This document shows positions 50,001 through 61,192 of a stretch of 64,000 nucleotides of DNA, piece by piece. Within the stretch, counting starts at the first letter, position 1; each line of letters starts with the position of its first letter. This DNA is from Trachythela sp. YZ-2020 (Eukaryota; Cnidaria; Anthozoa; Malacalcyonacea; Clavulariidae), in contig JADLSH010000379.1 in NCBI GenBank assembly GCA_016169945.1, positions 3,128,001-3,192,000 of the forward strand, read 5' to 3'. Both the position numbers and the translations under genes were made by a program. Under the pieces are notes generated by a model. It was not told where the DNA came from and ran no database searches. It saw only the letters and a program-made list of their open reading frames with translations.

Positions 50001-52638
50001 AACAAATCAGTTGGAAAAAGATGGGTAGCTTTAAGAAGTTTTAAAGTTAGTTCAAACGGTCTAACATGCAGAAGCCTTTAGAGTCTTGCCTATCGAGTTT
50101 CTTCATTCTCAATTCCTGCATTCTAAATTTATTTCTAAACTATTCTTTCTAGGTATACTAACTTGTACTTATCAGTATTAATGTATATACCTTGTACTCA
50201 TTATATTTTAACAATTATATTATGTTATAAAGTACTGTACATTACATTATATTGTTCATTGCATTGTGTTAATGTATAGGCGTATAAGAGGTTATAGTCC
50301 TGTATCACACCACTGCCAACCTTAGTCTTTTCTTTGCAATTCTGCTGCATGTATGTTCATGTATACGTATTTATTGGCAACATTAACTAAACTATTCTTC
50401 CGCATATACTGTACCTCAACGCGTTCCTCTTTTAAACCAGCCTTGATAGCCAAATCCTCCCTCAAAAGTACATCAGGGTAGTGTGTTTTTTGAAAAGTCT
50501 TTTCCAACAGTTCCAGTTGTTCTTCGGTGAAGATTGTGCGATGACGACGTTTTCTTTTTGGTTGAAAACGGAAGAAATCTGGGCCGTACGGTGTTGGTAA
50601 TGTCACTGGAAAACAGAAGAAGACTTGTTATTGGATTTGATTAAACCTTGGCTTTAACATGAAGTTAAAGATTAAAGTTAGAACAAAATAGAAAATAAAA
50701 CGCGTAATGTCACTGAAAAATATATGATGAGAATTGTTAGGACTTGTTTTTCCAATATTAAACTAACTTTATTTATACGAAATAGCTTTATCAGTTATAA
50801 ACTGTTCTTCTTAGAGGTCCAGTAAGGTCCATCCCTTTAATATTGATCCAGTGTTACCACAGGAGGAAACCTAAACTAAACCAACTTTATTTATACTGGA
50901 TATAGGTCTAGCAGTTCTAATCTGTTCTTCCTAGAGGTTCAGTATGGTCCGTCCTTAATACGTCCATGTTACGAGAGGCAATTTTTGTTGCAACTTACAA
51001 CGCAATTTCGGGAATTGAGCGATGTTATGTTAAAGTATGAACAGTAAATCAGTGAGCATGGAATGCTTCTCACTTTTCTGATATTTTTCACTGATTCTCA
51101 TTCATTTCTTTAATTCATGCTTTTATCATTGCATGTTATACTTGAGGAAAACGTCGACGGAGTAAAATGCAAGGCAAGTTCTCAATTTTACTGTGAATAT
51201 AGGTTTAAACACGACTCTGTGTCAGAAACTGCATTGCCAATTGTACAGTACACAAATTGCTTCGTGTATAACATGGCCTAGTGCTACAGAATACAGAAAA
51301 ATAGTGTTTTCACTGACTCTTTCTCCTGAAATGTCATGGGTTTTTTGGCAGACAAAGTATTTGCAGTATAACCTTTCTGGCCTAAAATAGAAAACGTTCA
51401 GTATACGAATTCATGTATTTTGTAATTTTCAAAAAAATAGCAGGTGAAATTATAGCGTTTCGGGCAAACCTCAAAAAAGAACTTATCACGTTTAAAGGAG
51501 ATTATTACTGATATTTTTTCGTTTCCGTGTTCGTTTTAGGTTAATTTTCCCGTATACGATTTGTGACCCTGGCGTTCCAGTGCAAAGCTCTGCACATGCC
51601 ATATGACTACAGAGTCCTGTGTTGCCAAGAGTAATCCACAAGTCTAATGAGGACAAGTTGATTCAAGCAATTTTTCAGCTTGCCAGGTATGGAGCCACTC
51701 AGAGTAGAGTCATGTAATGTAGTTCATAACTTCTTGTATTTCCTATAGAAAGGTTTTTATACGATAAGGGGCAATTAAATAGTAAATCTTTCAGTGTAAA
51801 AATGTCGAAACATTTTTTGAGAAATTGTTTGAGGCCCCAATAAGGGGTGGGCCTTGCTAGACTTGTAGGGAGAACAGTTTAGAACTGATAGAGCTATCCA
51901 GTATAAATAAAATTAGTTTCGTTTAGGTTTCTTCCTGTAGTAACACTGGAGCAATAAGGGATGGCTAATTCAAATGGACCTTTACGAAGAACAATTTAGA
52001 ACTGATAGAGCTATCCAGTATAAATAAAGTTAGTTTAGTTTAGGTTCCCTCCTGTAGTAACACTGGACCAATAAGAGATGGCTCTTACTGGACTTCTAGG
52101 AAGAACAGTGTAGAACTGATAGAGCTATCCAGTATAAACAAAATCAGTTTAGTTTAGTTTTCCTCCTGTAGTAACACTGGACCAACAATGGACGGTCCTT
52201 TACTGGACCTCTAGGAAGAACAGTTTAGAACTGATAAAGCTATCTACATGCAATATAAATAAAGTTAGTTTAGTTTAGGTTTCCTCCTTTAGCAACAATG
52301 GACCAATATTGGACAGTCCTTTGCTGGACATCTAGGAAGAATAGCTTAGAACTGATGAAGCTATCCGTTATAGTATAAATTAGTAACACTAGACCAATAA
52401 GGGACGGCTCTTAGAGGATCTCTAGGGAAGAACAATTTAGAATTGACAGAGATATGCAGTGAAAGCACAGCAAATCACAACACAACATATTGAAAGCTTT
52501 ATACTTACTCAAGTGATTGAAATAACTTGCTTGGCTTGGACATGTTGGACAGGCGAGAGGTAGTTGATAGGGAGCCAGATATCTGTAGGTTGGCCTAGCC
52601 AGAATGCTATCAATACTAAACGATGAACTTATAGACAT
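47001..52638 (-). CDS. Gsc: Goosecoid homeodomain transcription factor
   Basis: Nuclear transcription factor of the K50 paired-like class; goosecoid proteins are usually repressors that use an eh1 motif to recruit Groucho/TLE. Exons are 52638-52509, 50605-50415 and 47279-47001 (130 + 191 + 279 nt), 199 aa. Junctions: cttga|gtaagt, ttttccag|tgaca, gttgag|gtacag and tggtttag|gtctgg; the ATG codon of residue 44 is split by intron 1. Eh1 is FSIDSILA at residues 7-14. The homeodomain is residues 62-121: [55 protein letters not shown], with Lys50. The Ser-rich C-terminus is short and ends LTPSS, TGA at 47003-47001. No upstream ATG is needed: the one at 52638 directly precedes [10 protein letters not shown]. 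Intron 1 (50606-52508) and intron 2 (47280-50414) hold repeat copies listed separately. Confidence 0.94.
47728..47915 (-). repeat. R1 copy in goosecoid intron 2
   Basis: On the minus strand it runs from aggtttcactataaagtatg to tataagtgtcaacatttctg, matching the copies in Otx intron 2. The rest of intron 2 (47916-50414) has no supported exon. Confidence 0.6.
48367..48425. repeat. Two-copy 32-bp tandem repeat
   Basis: aaggactgcccaagtgttcc and aaggactgtccaagtgttcc, each followed by ttggtca. A local duplication in goosecoid intron 2. Confidence 0.7.
49125..49205 (+). repeat. Truncated VNTR100 unit
   Basis: taaactaactttgtttatac, tggatagctctatcactact and aaactgttccccc. Goosecoid intron 2. An O-family fragment (gggccttccctcgaaacgtc, gaattttcaggtagtttg) follows at 49685-49740. 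Confidence 0.55.
50755..50965 (+). repeat. VNTR100 units in goosecoid intron 1
   Basis: Two units with ctttatcagttataaactgt, cttagaggtccagtaaggtc, gttaccacaggaggaaacct. They begin about 150 bp from exon 2. Confidence 0.7.
51553..51625 (-). repeat. tRNA-like SINE remnant in goosecoid intron 1
   Basis: On the minus strand: caggactctgtagtcatatg, gcagagctttgcactggaac. Matches the A-box and anticodon-arm region of the fold-back SINE with many changes. The surrounding 50966-51864 shows no coding exon. Confidence 0.4.
51865..52440 (-). repeat. VNTR100 array beside goosecoid exon 1
   Basis: About six units on the minus strand, reading gatagctctatcagttctaa, ctgttctt, tagaagtccagtaagagcc and ggaggaaacctaaac. 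It begins about 70 bp after the exon 1 donor. Units vary in length (one lacks most of the middle). Confidence 0.8.
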
Positions 52639-52770
52639 TTCCAAAAATTTCCTGAACTTCAGCGCACTTGTCAAGATTGATTTATGCTCTTGTTGAGTTT
52701 ACGAGCAGTATCGACTCCACAGCTGGACACACGATCGATTCCACGTTGCGCCTTCAATGGGGGTTTGGTA

Positions 52771-52780
52771 TTTTATAAAA
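52771..52780 (-). promoter_or_regulatory. Candidate TATA box of goosecoid
   Basis: ttttataaaa, a palindromic TATA-like sequence 133 nt upstream of the goosecoid ATG. A transcription start near 52740 and a 100-nt leader would fit. The region to about 53010 also has gtaattaata and gaattaatga homeodomain-like cores. No experimental support. Confidence 0.4.
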
Positions 52781-53310
52781 GGATTTGCGTATTAACGGCG
52801 AGTGTTAATTTTTTTCACCGACGCGCGAGACCGCCCCATTATGATACGTCCCTTCCTTTGTCATACATGGCAAGCGCGACGATTCGATAACGCGGCGGAT
52901 GTGAATTAATGATGGTAAAGAGGCTCGCGCTATATGTCAGAAGCAATTTGGGTAAACATGACAAGTGATAAGCTGTCTGTCATTTATGTAATTAATAATA
53001 ACGAGGCAAGGATACATGTTCAAACACGGCGATAAATTATCCACCATTTTCGGTGAAAATCTTGAAATAGAATTTCGCATGTGCTTAAATTTATAGCTAA
53101 TAGAACTGGTCCCTTCTTGTTCAGGATAAGATATAGTGGATATAAAATGCGCCCGTTTTTGTCTACACCGTTTCTGAAATGAAATATAGTGAAATAAAAT
53201 TGCACATAAACTTAAACTATAGTTCTATTTATATTATAGAACTTGTACATGTTCTGCCCAGCATATATATCGGATGTAGTGCATTGTACTGTGCGCGGTC
53301 TGTGGCTTAA

Positions 53311-53672
53311 GCCCCGATCAAATGTCAAACGAGGATGAGAGTTAATGAGAGTTGCAACTCTAGGTCGCGTTTGATCACCAACTCTCGTTGACTCTCACGA
53401 TGCGCTCTCATCGACTTTGCGCTGGCTCAAATATTGATGAGAGTTAACGAGAGTTGCAACTATCACTCACGTTTGACCAACTCTCATTGACTCTCATGCG
53501 CTCTCATCAACTTTGCGCTGGCTTAAATTCTGACGAGAGTCAACGAGTTTTTGCTCGTTTGATCGCTACGCGTGGTAATATCTAGTCAACTCTCATGCAA
53601 CTCTTGTTCTCGTTTGACCCGGGCCATAAACTCTCGCTTGCCAACTCTCGTTAACTGCCATCCTCGTTTGAT
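53311..53672. repeat. CTCTCATCAA-family element with internal duplication
   Basis: Starts ccccgatcaaatgtcaaacg and ends ccatcctcgtttgatg. The block catcgactttgcgctggctc/catcaactttgcgctggctt occurs twice (about 53408 and 53506), so this copy has an extra internal unit. Located about 530 bp upstream of the goosecoid TATA-like site. Confidence 0.7.
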
Positions 53673-54419
53673 GCTCTGAATATTTGTGATCACAACGGGC
53701 AGAAATAGAATGTGGTTATCGATTTCCACACCTCTGTATAAGATAACCAAAAATTGCTATGGCCATTCCACATTTCGAAGTTCGAGTTTTTCATGATGTC
53801 GTTGTACGGTAAACATGCGAATACACTTGTGAAAGTTGTACTCCCAAATTATTTTTTTTACGGCATATTGACTTTCATAAAACGAGCAAATGTGGTAAAA
53901 TTGGCCCTAGTTTTGTGCTTTTTTTTTCGGCCTAAGACTAAGTAATTTACTTCGTGACATAATATGTATTATGTGTATTTGTTTTTCGTTAAGTGGAGAG
54001 GCGTAAGTGACATTCTATTTTCTTAACACTTCACGATGAGACGTTAAAGCCTTAAGCAGTGCTTGTGAAACACATGTTCGATTCTCATACGCCTCCCAAG
54101 AGGTCGCAAAATCTTTTGTACGCTTTGAAGATTAGCACAATATAATGAAAACGCCTGCGTTTTGTGCGCGCGTTTCCGTAAGCCATTTTACCCTACGTCC
54201 GGGTAACTTTGAACTCAGTTTTACAAGTTAAACATGTTATGTAAAACCACAAATAACTTTTATTTGTTCATGTAATATAGAGTGTCTTATAATCTCAAAC
54301 TTGACCGGAAATCTACACATCAAGCAAAGGCATATTCCAAGCTCTATGCAGGAGAGCGAAGTCTAGCATGGTCGCAAATTATAAACAATATAATATACAA
54401 GTTCCAGCCAGTAGGTATA

Positions 54420-55085
54420 AATCTGCCCTCCCTGAGAACTGTTAGATTTAGGATAAATTTCGGAGGGTTACTCCGCGATCTTTACAACGATTTACAGGTG
54501 ATCGAAATTCGGTTCAGCTTTGTTGGAAATTATATCTAAAGTATACCAGTGCCAATATGTACAAATCTCGTCCCCCCGGAGAACTGTACGATCTAGCATA
54601 AATTCCGGGGGGGTTGTCCGAATTCTTTGCAGGAGACCTGCGTTCGTTCCGGCTTGGCTGAAAAATATTTGTGACATATATAACTGCTAATGTGTACAAA
54701 ACATTAATATTGCAATCCAAATCTGTCCCCCCCCGGAGATCTATAAGATTCAGCATAAACTTAGGAGGGTTACTCAAATCTCTTTACAGATGATCGTTCC
54801 AGCTTTGTTGAAAATGGTACGTATGTTAAAGTTCAATCCCCCCCCGGAGATCTATAATATCTGGCATAAATTCCGGGGGGTTACTCTACAATCTTTGCAG
54901 GAGGCCTATATTCGGTTCAGCTTGGTTGAAAAAGACGTGATTGCCAATAATATGTACAATACATTAATATTAAACTCCAAATAATCTAGCCCGTAACCCC
55001 CCCCCGGAAATCTAAACGATTTATCCTAAATTTCGGGGGGTTGGTCCCAAATCTTTGCAGGAGAGCCGCGTTCGTTCCAGCTTGG
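54420..55085. repeat. Five-unit tandem repeat with C-run/G-run hairpins
   Basis: Units near 54427, 54573, 54727, 54838 and 55000 each have ccccccggagatctataa (or a variant), an AT-rich gcataaattt, then ccggggggtt, followed by ctttgcaggag and cgttccagcttggttga. In most units the C run and G run, about 30 nt apart, are complementary. Period 110-165 bp. 53673-54419 before it shows nothing recognisable. Confidence 0.75.
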
Positions 55086-55429
55086 TTTACATTGCGTTTT
55101 AATCATTCCTCGTCGCGCTTTCAAAACTAAATTTGCGCCCACCGCGATTTATTTGCTTGGCTTTCCTCGCGCGTCCGTTGTTGATGTTGTACTCACTTAA
55201 GCCAGCCTAATGCCTCCGTGTAATTTTAATTACGCTAATTACATCGACAAATACGTCGTGACAGCGCCAAGGGCCCGTGGCAAGCGGCTTGAAAACAGAA
55301 GGCATATTCCCACTATATAGCTTTTTCATGGTTTCGGAAGTTTTATGATATCAGGTAAAGTAAATATTAGCAAGTTGGCGACGTTTTAAGGAGGCAACCG
55401 TTAAGAGGCTGTTTTATATAAGGCATACA

Positions 55430-55905
55430 GTAGATCCAAAGACTGTAAAAGTCCCAAAATTCCATGTAAATATACTTGAGAGTTCTTAAAATTCAAAACT
55501 AAATACACTTAAAATCTAAAATATACGACTGAATTGAACGAAAATCCTCAAAATTTGAAAGAGTACGCGTCGGAATCGACAGTTTTCTTCATAAATATGT
55601 CATCTATACTTTATGTAATTTTATATCCTGAAGTTTTGCATGGATTCTGACAACTGGCTCTGCAGGTACGAGTATTTCTTGTACTTTTTTTATGAACGTA
55701 TTGAAGAAAAAGCGGATATATAATTGCGTTTTACTGCATAAGTTCAACAGAAAACTGAAAATAATAAAATATTGTTCCATTTCGTACAAAAAGTCCGAAA
55801 AAGTCTGAGAAATTCCTAAAAAGTCCGACGATAAAATCCCCCGAATTTCTGAAGTCCAAAAGTCTCGTACACTTTTTAGAAGTGATTTGCCCCTCCGCTA
55901 AATGA
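55430..55905. repeat. Low-complexity element related to 4914-5101
   Basis: aaaagtccgaaaaagtctga, ccaaaagtctcgtacac and gtgatttgcccctccgc parallel the aaaatccctaaa-rich element in Otx intron 2. The left boundary is unclear. Confidence 0.4.
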
Positions 55906-56186
55906 ATTGTTAAGCAATAAAAATGCAACAGAGCTTCTCTACAATCATTGTTGAACCGTTAGTACTTCTATATATAGTAGAAAGCTGATTAATTTTGGGC
56001 CAACAGCAACAACGGAACTGCAATCGAGTTTTAAGCCAATATTCCGCATGGGAAGAGGGGCGGTATATAGAAACGTTTTTGAAACACACGTGTTTTGTGT
56101 CAGCTATAATATAGCGAAAAGTACAAAATTAGATACTAAACGTTACAAGCAAACATAAATCTTTGAATAACGTTTAAAAATCAACT

Positions 56187-56390
56187 CTAATGCTGCACTC
56201 TCGTCAACTTTGAGCTGGTTCAAAGTTGATGAGATTTTCCTCGGTTGACCGGTACGCGTGATAATATCAAGTCAACTCTCATGTAACTCTTGTTCTCGTT
56301 TAACCGGAGCATGAAAGTTGATGAAACTCTCATGCAAACTCTCGCTTGCCAACTCTCGTCAACTCTCATACTCGTTTGACGAGAGTTTTA
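56187..56390. repeat. CTCTCATCAA-family element, 5' truncated
   Basis: actctcgtcaactttgagct, tgaccggtacgcgtgataat, tcaactctcatgtaactctt, cgtttaaccggagcatga and ctcatactcgtttgacgaga follow the family order; the opening inverted end is missing. Confidence 0.65.
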
Positions 56391-58147
56391 CTGAGCTCTC
56401 TTGAACACAATAAGTATATCATACAGTATGTTGGACACTGACTCAACTATAGTATTTCTCCCAATAGAACTTGTTTTATTTTTTCCCTATCGAATTAAAT
56501 ATTATAGTTATCCTAGTATATTGTTTCACTGAGTTATAGGAATATCTTCATGGATTATATAAGGAAACTTATACTATCGTCTTAATTAGTAAAAGTTTTT
56601 CTAAGGGTAAACCCTTTTAAAATGTCTGAGAGAGTTCATTTAATTCTTCACATTATAAATATAGTACTTGTTTTAGCCTATAAACTCTAAACATATTCTA
56701 TATTATTAACATACACGTTTTACACGCGGCTTCGTCTCTGAATATAACCCCCTCTAATTAAAGGATCTCGTGTATATCTAACAATTGGTTAATGAGCAAT
56801 AAGAAGATAATTTGCCACTTATAATATCTACTATTTCTATACACTGTGTGCGAGCTTTTATTGTATGCACAGATAAAACACAGATGTGGAGTAGCAAGAA
56901 TTAACTCGAAAAATAAACAAATCATAAATAACAATACGTTTTTCAACAAAGACATGCAGTCTTTTTATAAAGTCGAATTCAGAATTAGTATGAAAATATA
57001 TCAAATATGTCTAAGGATTTCGCGCACATTTGCATGTAAAAGCAATTATGATCGAACGTATTTTTGAGGTAGCTTATCAGAAATCAGAACAAACTTTTAA
57101 TAGTATTTATAAAACATAATGAGCGGGGAAAAATAAAGTTCATACTAAAAGTATATAGAGATGACAAAACGATCTTTTCAGCAAGAATTATAGGCATACA
57201 GTAGTCATAAATATGTGTGCATATTAACAAAGTGCTTGCATGTTGCTTTGAATCAAACATAAAACAGAAATGTATATTATAAATTAAGATGACAACTTAA
57301 ATATGTATAGATCTAATACTATATATTCTATAATATATACCAAATTGGGATGGTACATTATCTTATAATGAAGTAAGACATAATAAAATATTGTACATTA
57401 CTTCTGTGTTCTATTCTAATGTTCATTATCATTTAGGCTGCTGTATTTGCAGCGAATTTATGAGAATTACTTCGCTCTTCTAATAGTATTTATATGTGAC
57501 ATGTGTGCATACATTTGTTCACGAAAAATCTCTCTAAATATACAGTTCTTTGTTTCGTTTATCGAAATATTTTAACCAGCTATCGCGGAGTAAAACTTTG
57601 TCCCTTTGCCCACGGTAAACTCAAACAAACCGACTATATAAGCTAGAGTTGGAAGATCTTAAAATTGGAAAAGACTATTACGTTATGGTTAAGAGCATAT
57701 TCTAAAATACCATCCGTCAAAACTCGTTTCCGTTAACTTCCGAAATACGTCACTTCACGAACTGTTCATTAGCCTCCATTTTGATAAGGTACCAAGTTCA
57801 TATATACCCAGGCTTTTCATCCTTCCTCTATCTTTAACAGCGCGCAAAGCAATGTATAGTCTTTAGCGCGCAGCACATTAATCCGGCCATAAACCATTAC
57901 CTAACCATATACATTATTTCATCATACCTTTCGCTGTGGTTCTTTTTCTGTAGGGCGAAATTCCTTGTCATTTAACATAAGCCTGCTATTAACGATACCT
58001 TACTGCGATTCATCAACGAATTGAATGATTGCTGATGAAATCCAACATTATTTGTTTGCTCACTAGCTCGCTGTCATCGCTATTCAAGTCTTCACGTAGT
58101 TTACTCCAGTCCCAGAAGAAACGATTTTGTGCACACATCCTATATAC
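56391..58147. other. Gene-free AT-rich stretch
   Basis: No exon, tandem repeat or inverted repeat recognised in about 1.75 kb. Short open frames near 56758-57067 on both strands lack motifs. Confidence 0.45.
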
Positions 58148-58560
58148 ACGGAAGAATGGTTCTATCAGTTCTAAACTGTTCTCCCTGTAGAGATCCAGTA
58201 AGGGTCAATCCTTACTGGTGCAGTGTTACTACAGAAGGAAGCCTAAACTGAACTGAACTGGACTGGACTGGACTGGACTGGACTGGACTGAACTGAACTG
58301 AACTGAACTGAACTGAACTGAACTGAACTGAACTGAACTGAACTGAACTGAACTGAACTGAACTTTGTTAATACTGGGTAGCTATATCAATTCTAAATTG
58401 TTCTATACCTAGAGGTCTAATAAAGAATATCTTTTATTTGTCCAGTGTCCACCAAACTAAACTAACTTTGTTAATACTGTTCTCCCTAGAACTTCACTAA
58501 AGGCCATCATTTATTATCCCAGTGTCACTACAGGAGGAAATCGGAGTACAGAGTAACTCG
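58148..58560 (+). repeat. VNTR100 array with pentanucleotide microsatellite
   Basis: Units with ggttctatcagttctaaact and gtagagatccagtaagggtc surround a run at 58248-58365 of aactg pentamers with a central ggact block. The run grows out of the cctaaactgaactg end of a unit. It ends with gtcactacaggaggaaatcg. Confidence 0.85.
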
Positions 58561-59508
58561 AGAAAACCTGTAAAAAAAAACTGCCGTCCAGCCGTCTTAT
58601 GGACGGCCATCTTAGAAATTGGACGGTCACTTGAAAATGACGGCTTTTGGACGGCTGATTATCATATTGACGCCTTTCTAAAAATCTGTACATTGTACAC
58701 TGTAGTTGATAACTCCAATTCGCAAAATAGTGCAGACCTGTAGCGATCATGTGCGATAGGTCTTCTACAGTCTAATGTCTTGTCATTGATTCCTATCATT
58801 GTCTAAGAACTCTCGTTGTCTCCACTAATCATTGACGGTCAAATTCGAGGCAATTCCAGTCAAATAGCTTATTTGGCTAACATTGGAATGTGAATTGATC
58901 ATGCAAGTTTGTAACTGAATCCTATCTGTGATTTCGTCCTCTTAATAAGCCATCAAAAATATACAGTAATAATATGCTGCCAGAGAGTAACTCTTTGTAT
59001 CATCCTCGCGCAAATGTTAAGTTGTATGTCAAATATACCAAATTTGGACGCCCAAATTCCCTGTCCTGGCTAAGACAGGAACAGTCTTCTCACATGTGAC
59101 CAACGCTCCACAACACTCCCATATTAACTTACCCAAATGTTGCTATAGCTTGGAGAGGTATATCGTACTGTGATGATTTCGTTTCAGAGTTATAATAATA
59201 CGTCTTCTGTTGACTTTTACTGAAAGCCGTTGACCATGGATCTATGGAAAGACAAAATTGAAATTTCATTATTTTTACACATTTCAGACTAGGCTCGTAA
59301 TATTCCCCAACCGCATGAGGGCTTTTTAGTGGCTAATAGCCAACTGCACTCAAGTCCCTGGTTGTCAGGGGACGAAATTTACATTCGTTTCTCTTATACA
59401 ACAGAAATAGTACATTTTGAAATGTACTATTCCGTCTGAAGATCTACTATTCCTTTCTGTCTCTGAGAGCCCATTCACAGGCTAATGCCTCTGACATTTG
59501 TGACGTAA
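58561..59508. other. Gene-free stretch
   Basis: Near 58580-58665 there are clustered gacgg/ccgtc motifs (gccgtccagccgtcttatgg) that can form small hairpins. Nothing else recognised; no coding evidence. Confidence 0.4.
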
Positions 59509-60048
59509 GTATAACTTAAAAACTAACACAAGTTTCTTTGCATTCAGCGATGTCTAACTTAAATTTTGATATTTGCCATGCGCATTTTCATGCAATATTG
59601 AATGAGATAGCTGCGTTTAAATATTTTTGGAAGTGTCGAGAATTAGCTAAGAATTGCCTATTACATCATTTGATAACCATTAGCATTTTACGTAAGTATT
59701 CGTTTCAAAGAAGTGAAGTTGAAGATAGAAGGCCAAATGTTAGAATAAAGAGCATGTCTATTCAAGAAACATTTCTAACTTCAACTTCACTTCATTGATA
59801 TAAGACTTACGATAAAATGGTAACGGTTATCAAATTAGTTTAATAGGCCGTTTTTAGCTCATTCTCGACACTTCCAAAAATGTTTACTCAAGTTTAAACG
59901 CAGCTATCTCGGTCAATATTGCATGAAAATGCGCATGGCATATATCAAAATTTAAGTTAGACATCGCTGAATGCAAAGAAACTTGTAAAAGCTGTTTTAG
60001 GTTTTAAGTTATACCAAATCAAACAGTCGTACTTTTTTGCGCCACCCC
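59509..60048. mobile_element. Mariner-like fold-back element, truncated copy
   Basis: Same palindrome as 43880-44489: gtataacttaaaaactaaca, cagcgatgtctaacttaaat, centre agagcatgtctattcaagaa and right end aaacagtcgtacttttttgc. The left terminal repeat is missing, so the first 25-30 bp of that arm have been lost. Confidence 0.78.
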
Positions 60049-61192
60049 CGCGTTCGAACACCAACCAAGGCATTTTACAGTTGTAGGGTATATACCATAG
60101 TAAGGATTTGAAGAAAATTCCAGTGATAATCTGTAGGCTATGTGTTAAAATCTAGCGCATTGTTAATATAAAGATTACCATTTAAATGTTTGAGGAATGT
60201 TATTCCAGTAGGGACTACAGCACGATCTTCTTCAGCAACAAAACACAAAGCCGGTTGTAAACGACCTTTTATACGCTTCATTTGCAAACTGAAATACAAT
60301 TGTAATACATTTTATTTGGGTGAATCAATAAAAAATTACAGTAACTCTCAGTTTCCCGTCTAAGACGAGTTTCCCGTCCCTAATATGAATTCGGCTAATG
60401 TGTCAAGTATGGCAGTGCTTAGGCTGAGGCGGTTAATCGGTTACTGGAATGAATCGGTTACTTTTAAAGATCGGTTACTCCGGTTTCCTTATTTTGAGAT
60501 AACCGACTAACCGAAATACAGATTCAGAATAAAAAGAAAAACCAGTGCTGTGTGTGTTGAAACAGAAATGAATGGAGGACAACGTCTCAAATGTATTTTC
60601 AAAACTATACCCAACGTTCTAAGAGATCCGGTGACAACGAAGCCACGCTGTACGCCATCGGAAGTTCACGTGGTTCTAGAGACTGAGAGACTTCTCAAAG
60701 AAGCTTTCAATCAGACGAAGCAATGGACGATTCAAATGCATTCCAGAACGGTCAGCAAAAATGAAAGTATGGCCTTGGAGCATTGACAAGTATATTAAAA
60801 AGGCCAGAGAATGTACTGCCGTCTGTAGCCACTGATCTGTCTGTAGCACGGTCACCACACCGCGCGATCGTTTGTCCACTGTTATTGACGGTATTAGGGA
60901 CTTTAAGATACGCGAGAAAAACAAATTAAAACTGGTTTCCAAACATTAGCGACTGTTTTTTTCGTCACGTCCCCGTCGTAGATTAACAATTCAGTCACAG
61001 GAGCGTGTTTTCTGTCATAATATAATTGTTCAAAAGACTCGGTTGAGTCAGTTACTTCGGTTATTTCTTTACGATTGTTCAAAAGACTCGGTTGAGTCGT
61101 TTACTTCGTTATTTTCTTTTACGTTATCGGTTTCGGTTATTTTTAAAAACGCCTCAGCCTAGAAGTGCTGCGCTGCAGTACCAGCTTACCTC
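60049..61192. other. Unclassified sequence with a 50-bp direct duplication
   Basis: gttcaaaagactcggttgag with gtcagttacttcggttattt occurs twice (about 61027-61073 and 61076-61125). Related ggttactccggtttcc and aaccgactaaccgaaa motifs near 60430-60520 make a loose inverted pair with cggtttcggttatt, so 60420-61150 may be one element. An open frame at 60550-60786 lies inside it and shows no recognisable domain. Confidence 0.4.

Noticed and set aside
54282..54984. Open frames in the 54.3-55.0 kb repeat
   Set aside because: They follow tandem units, differ between units and have no shared frame.
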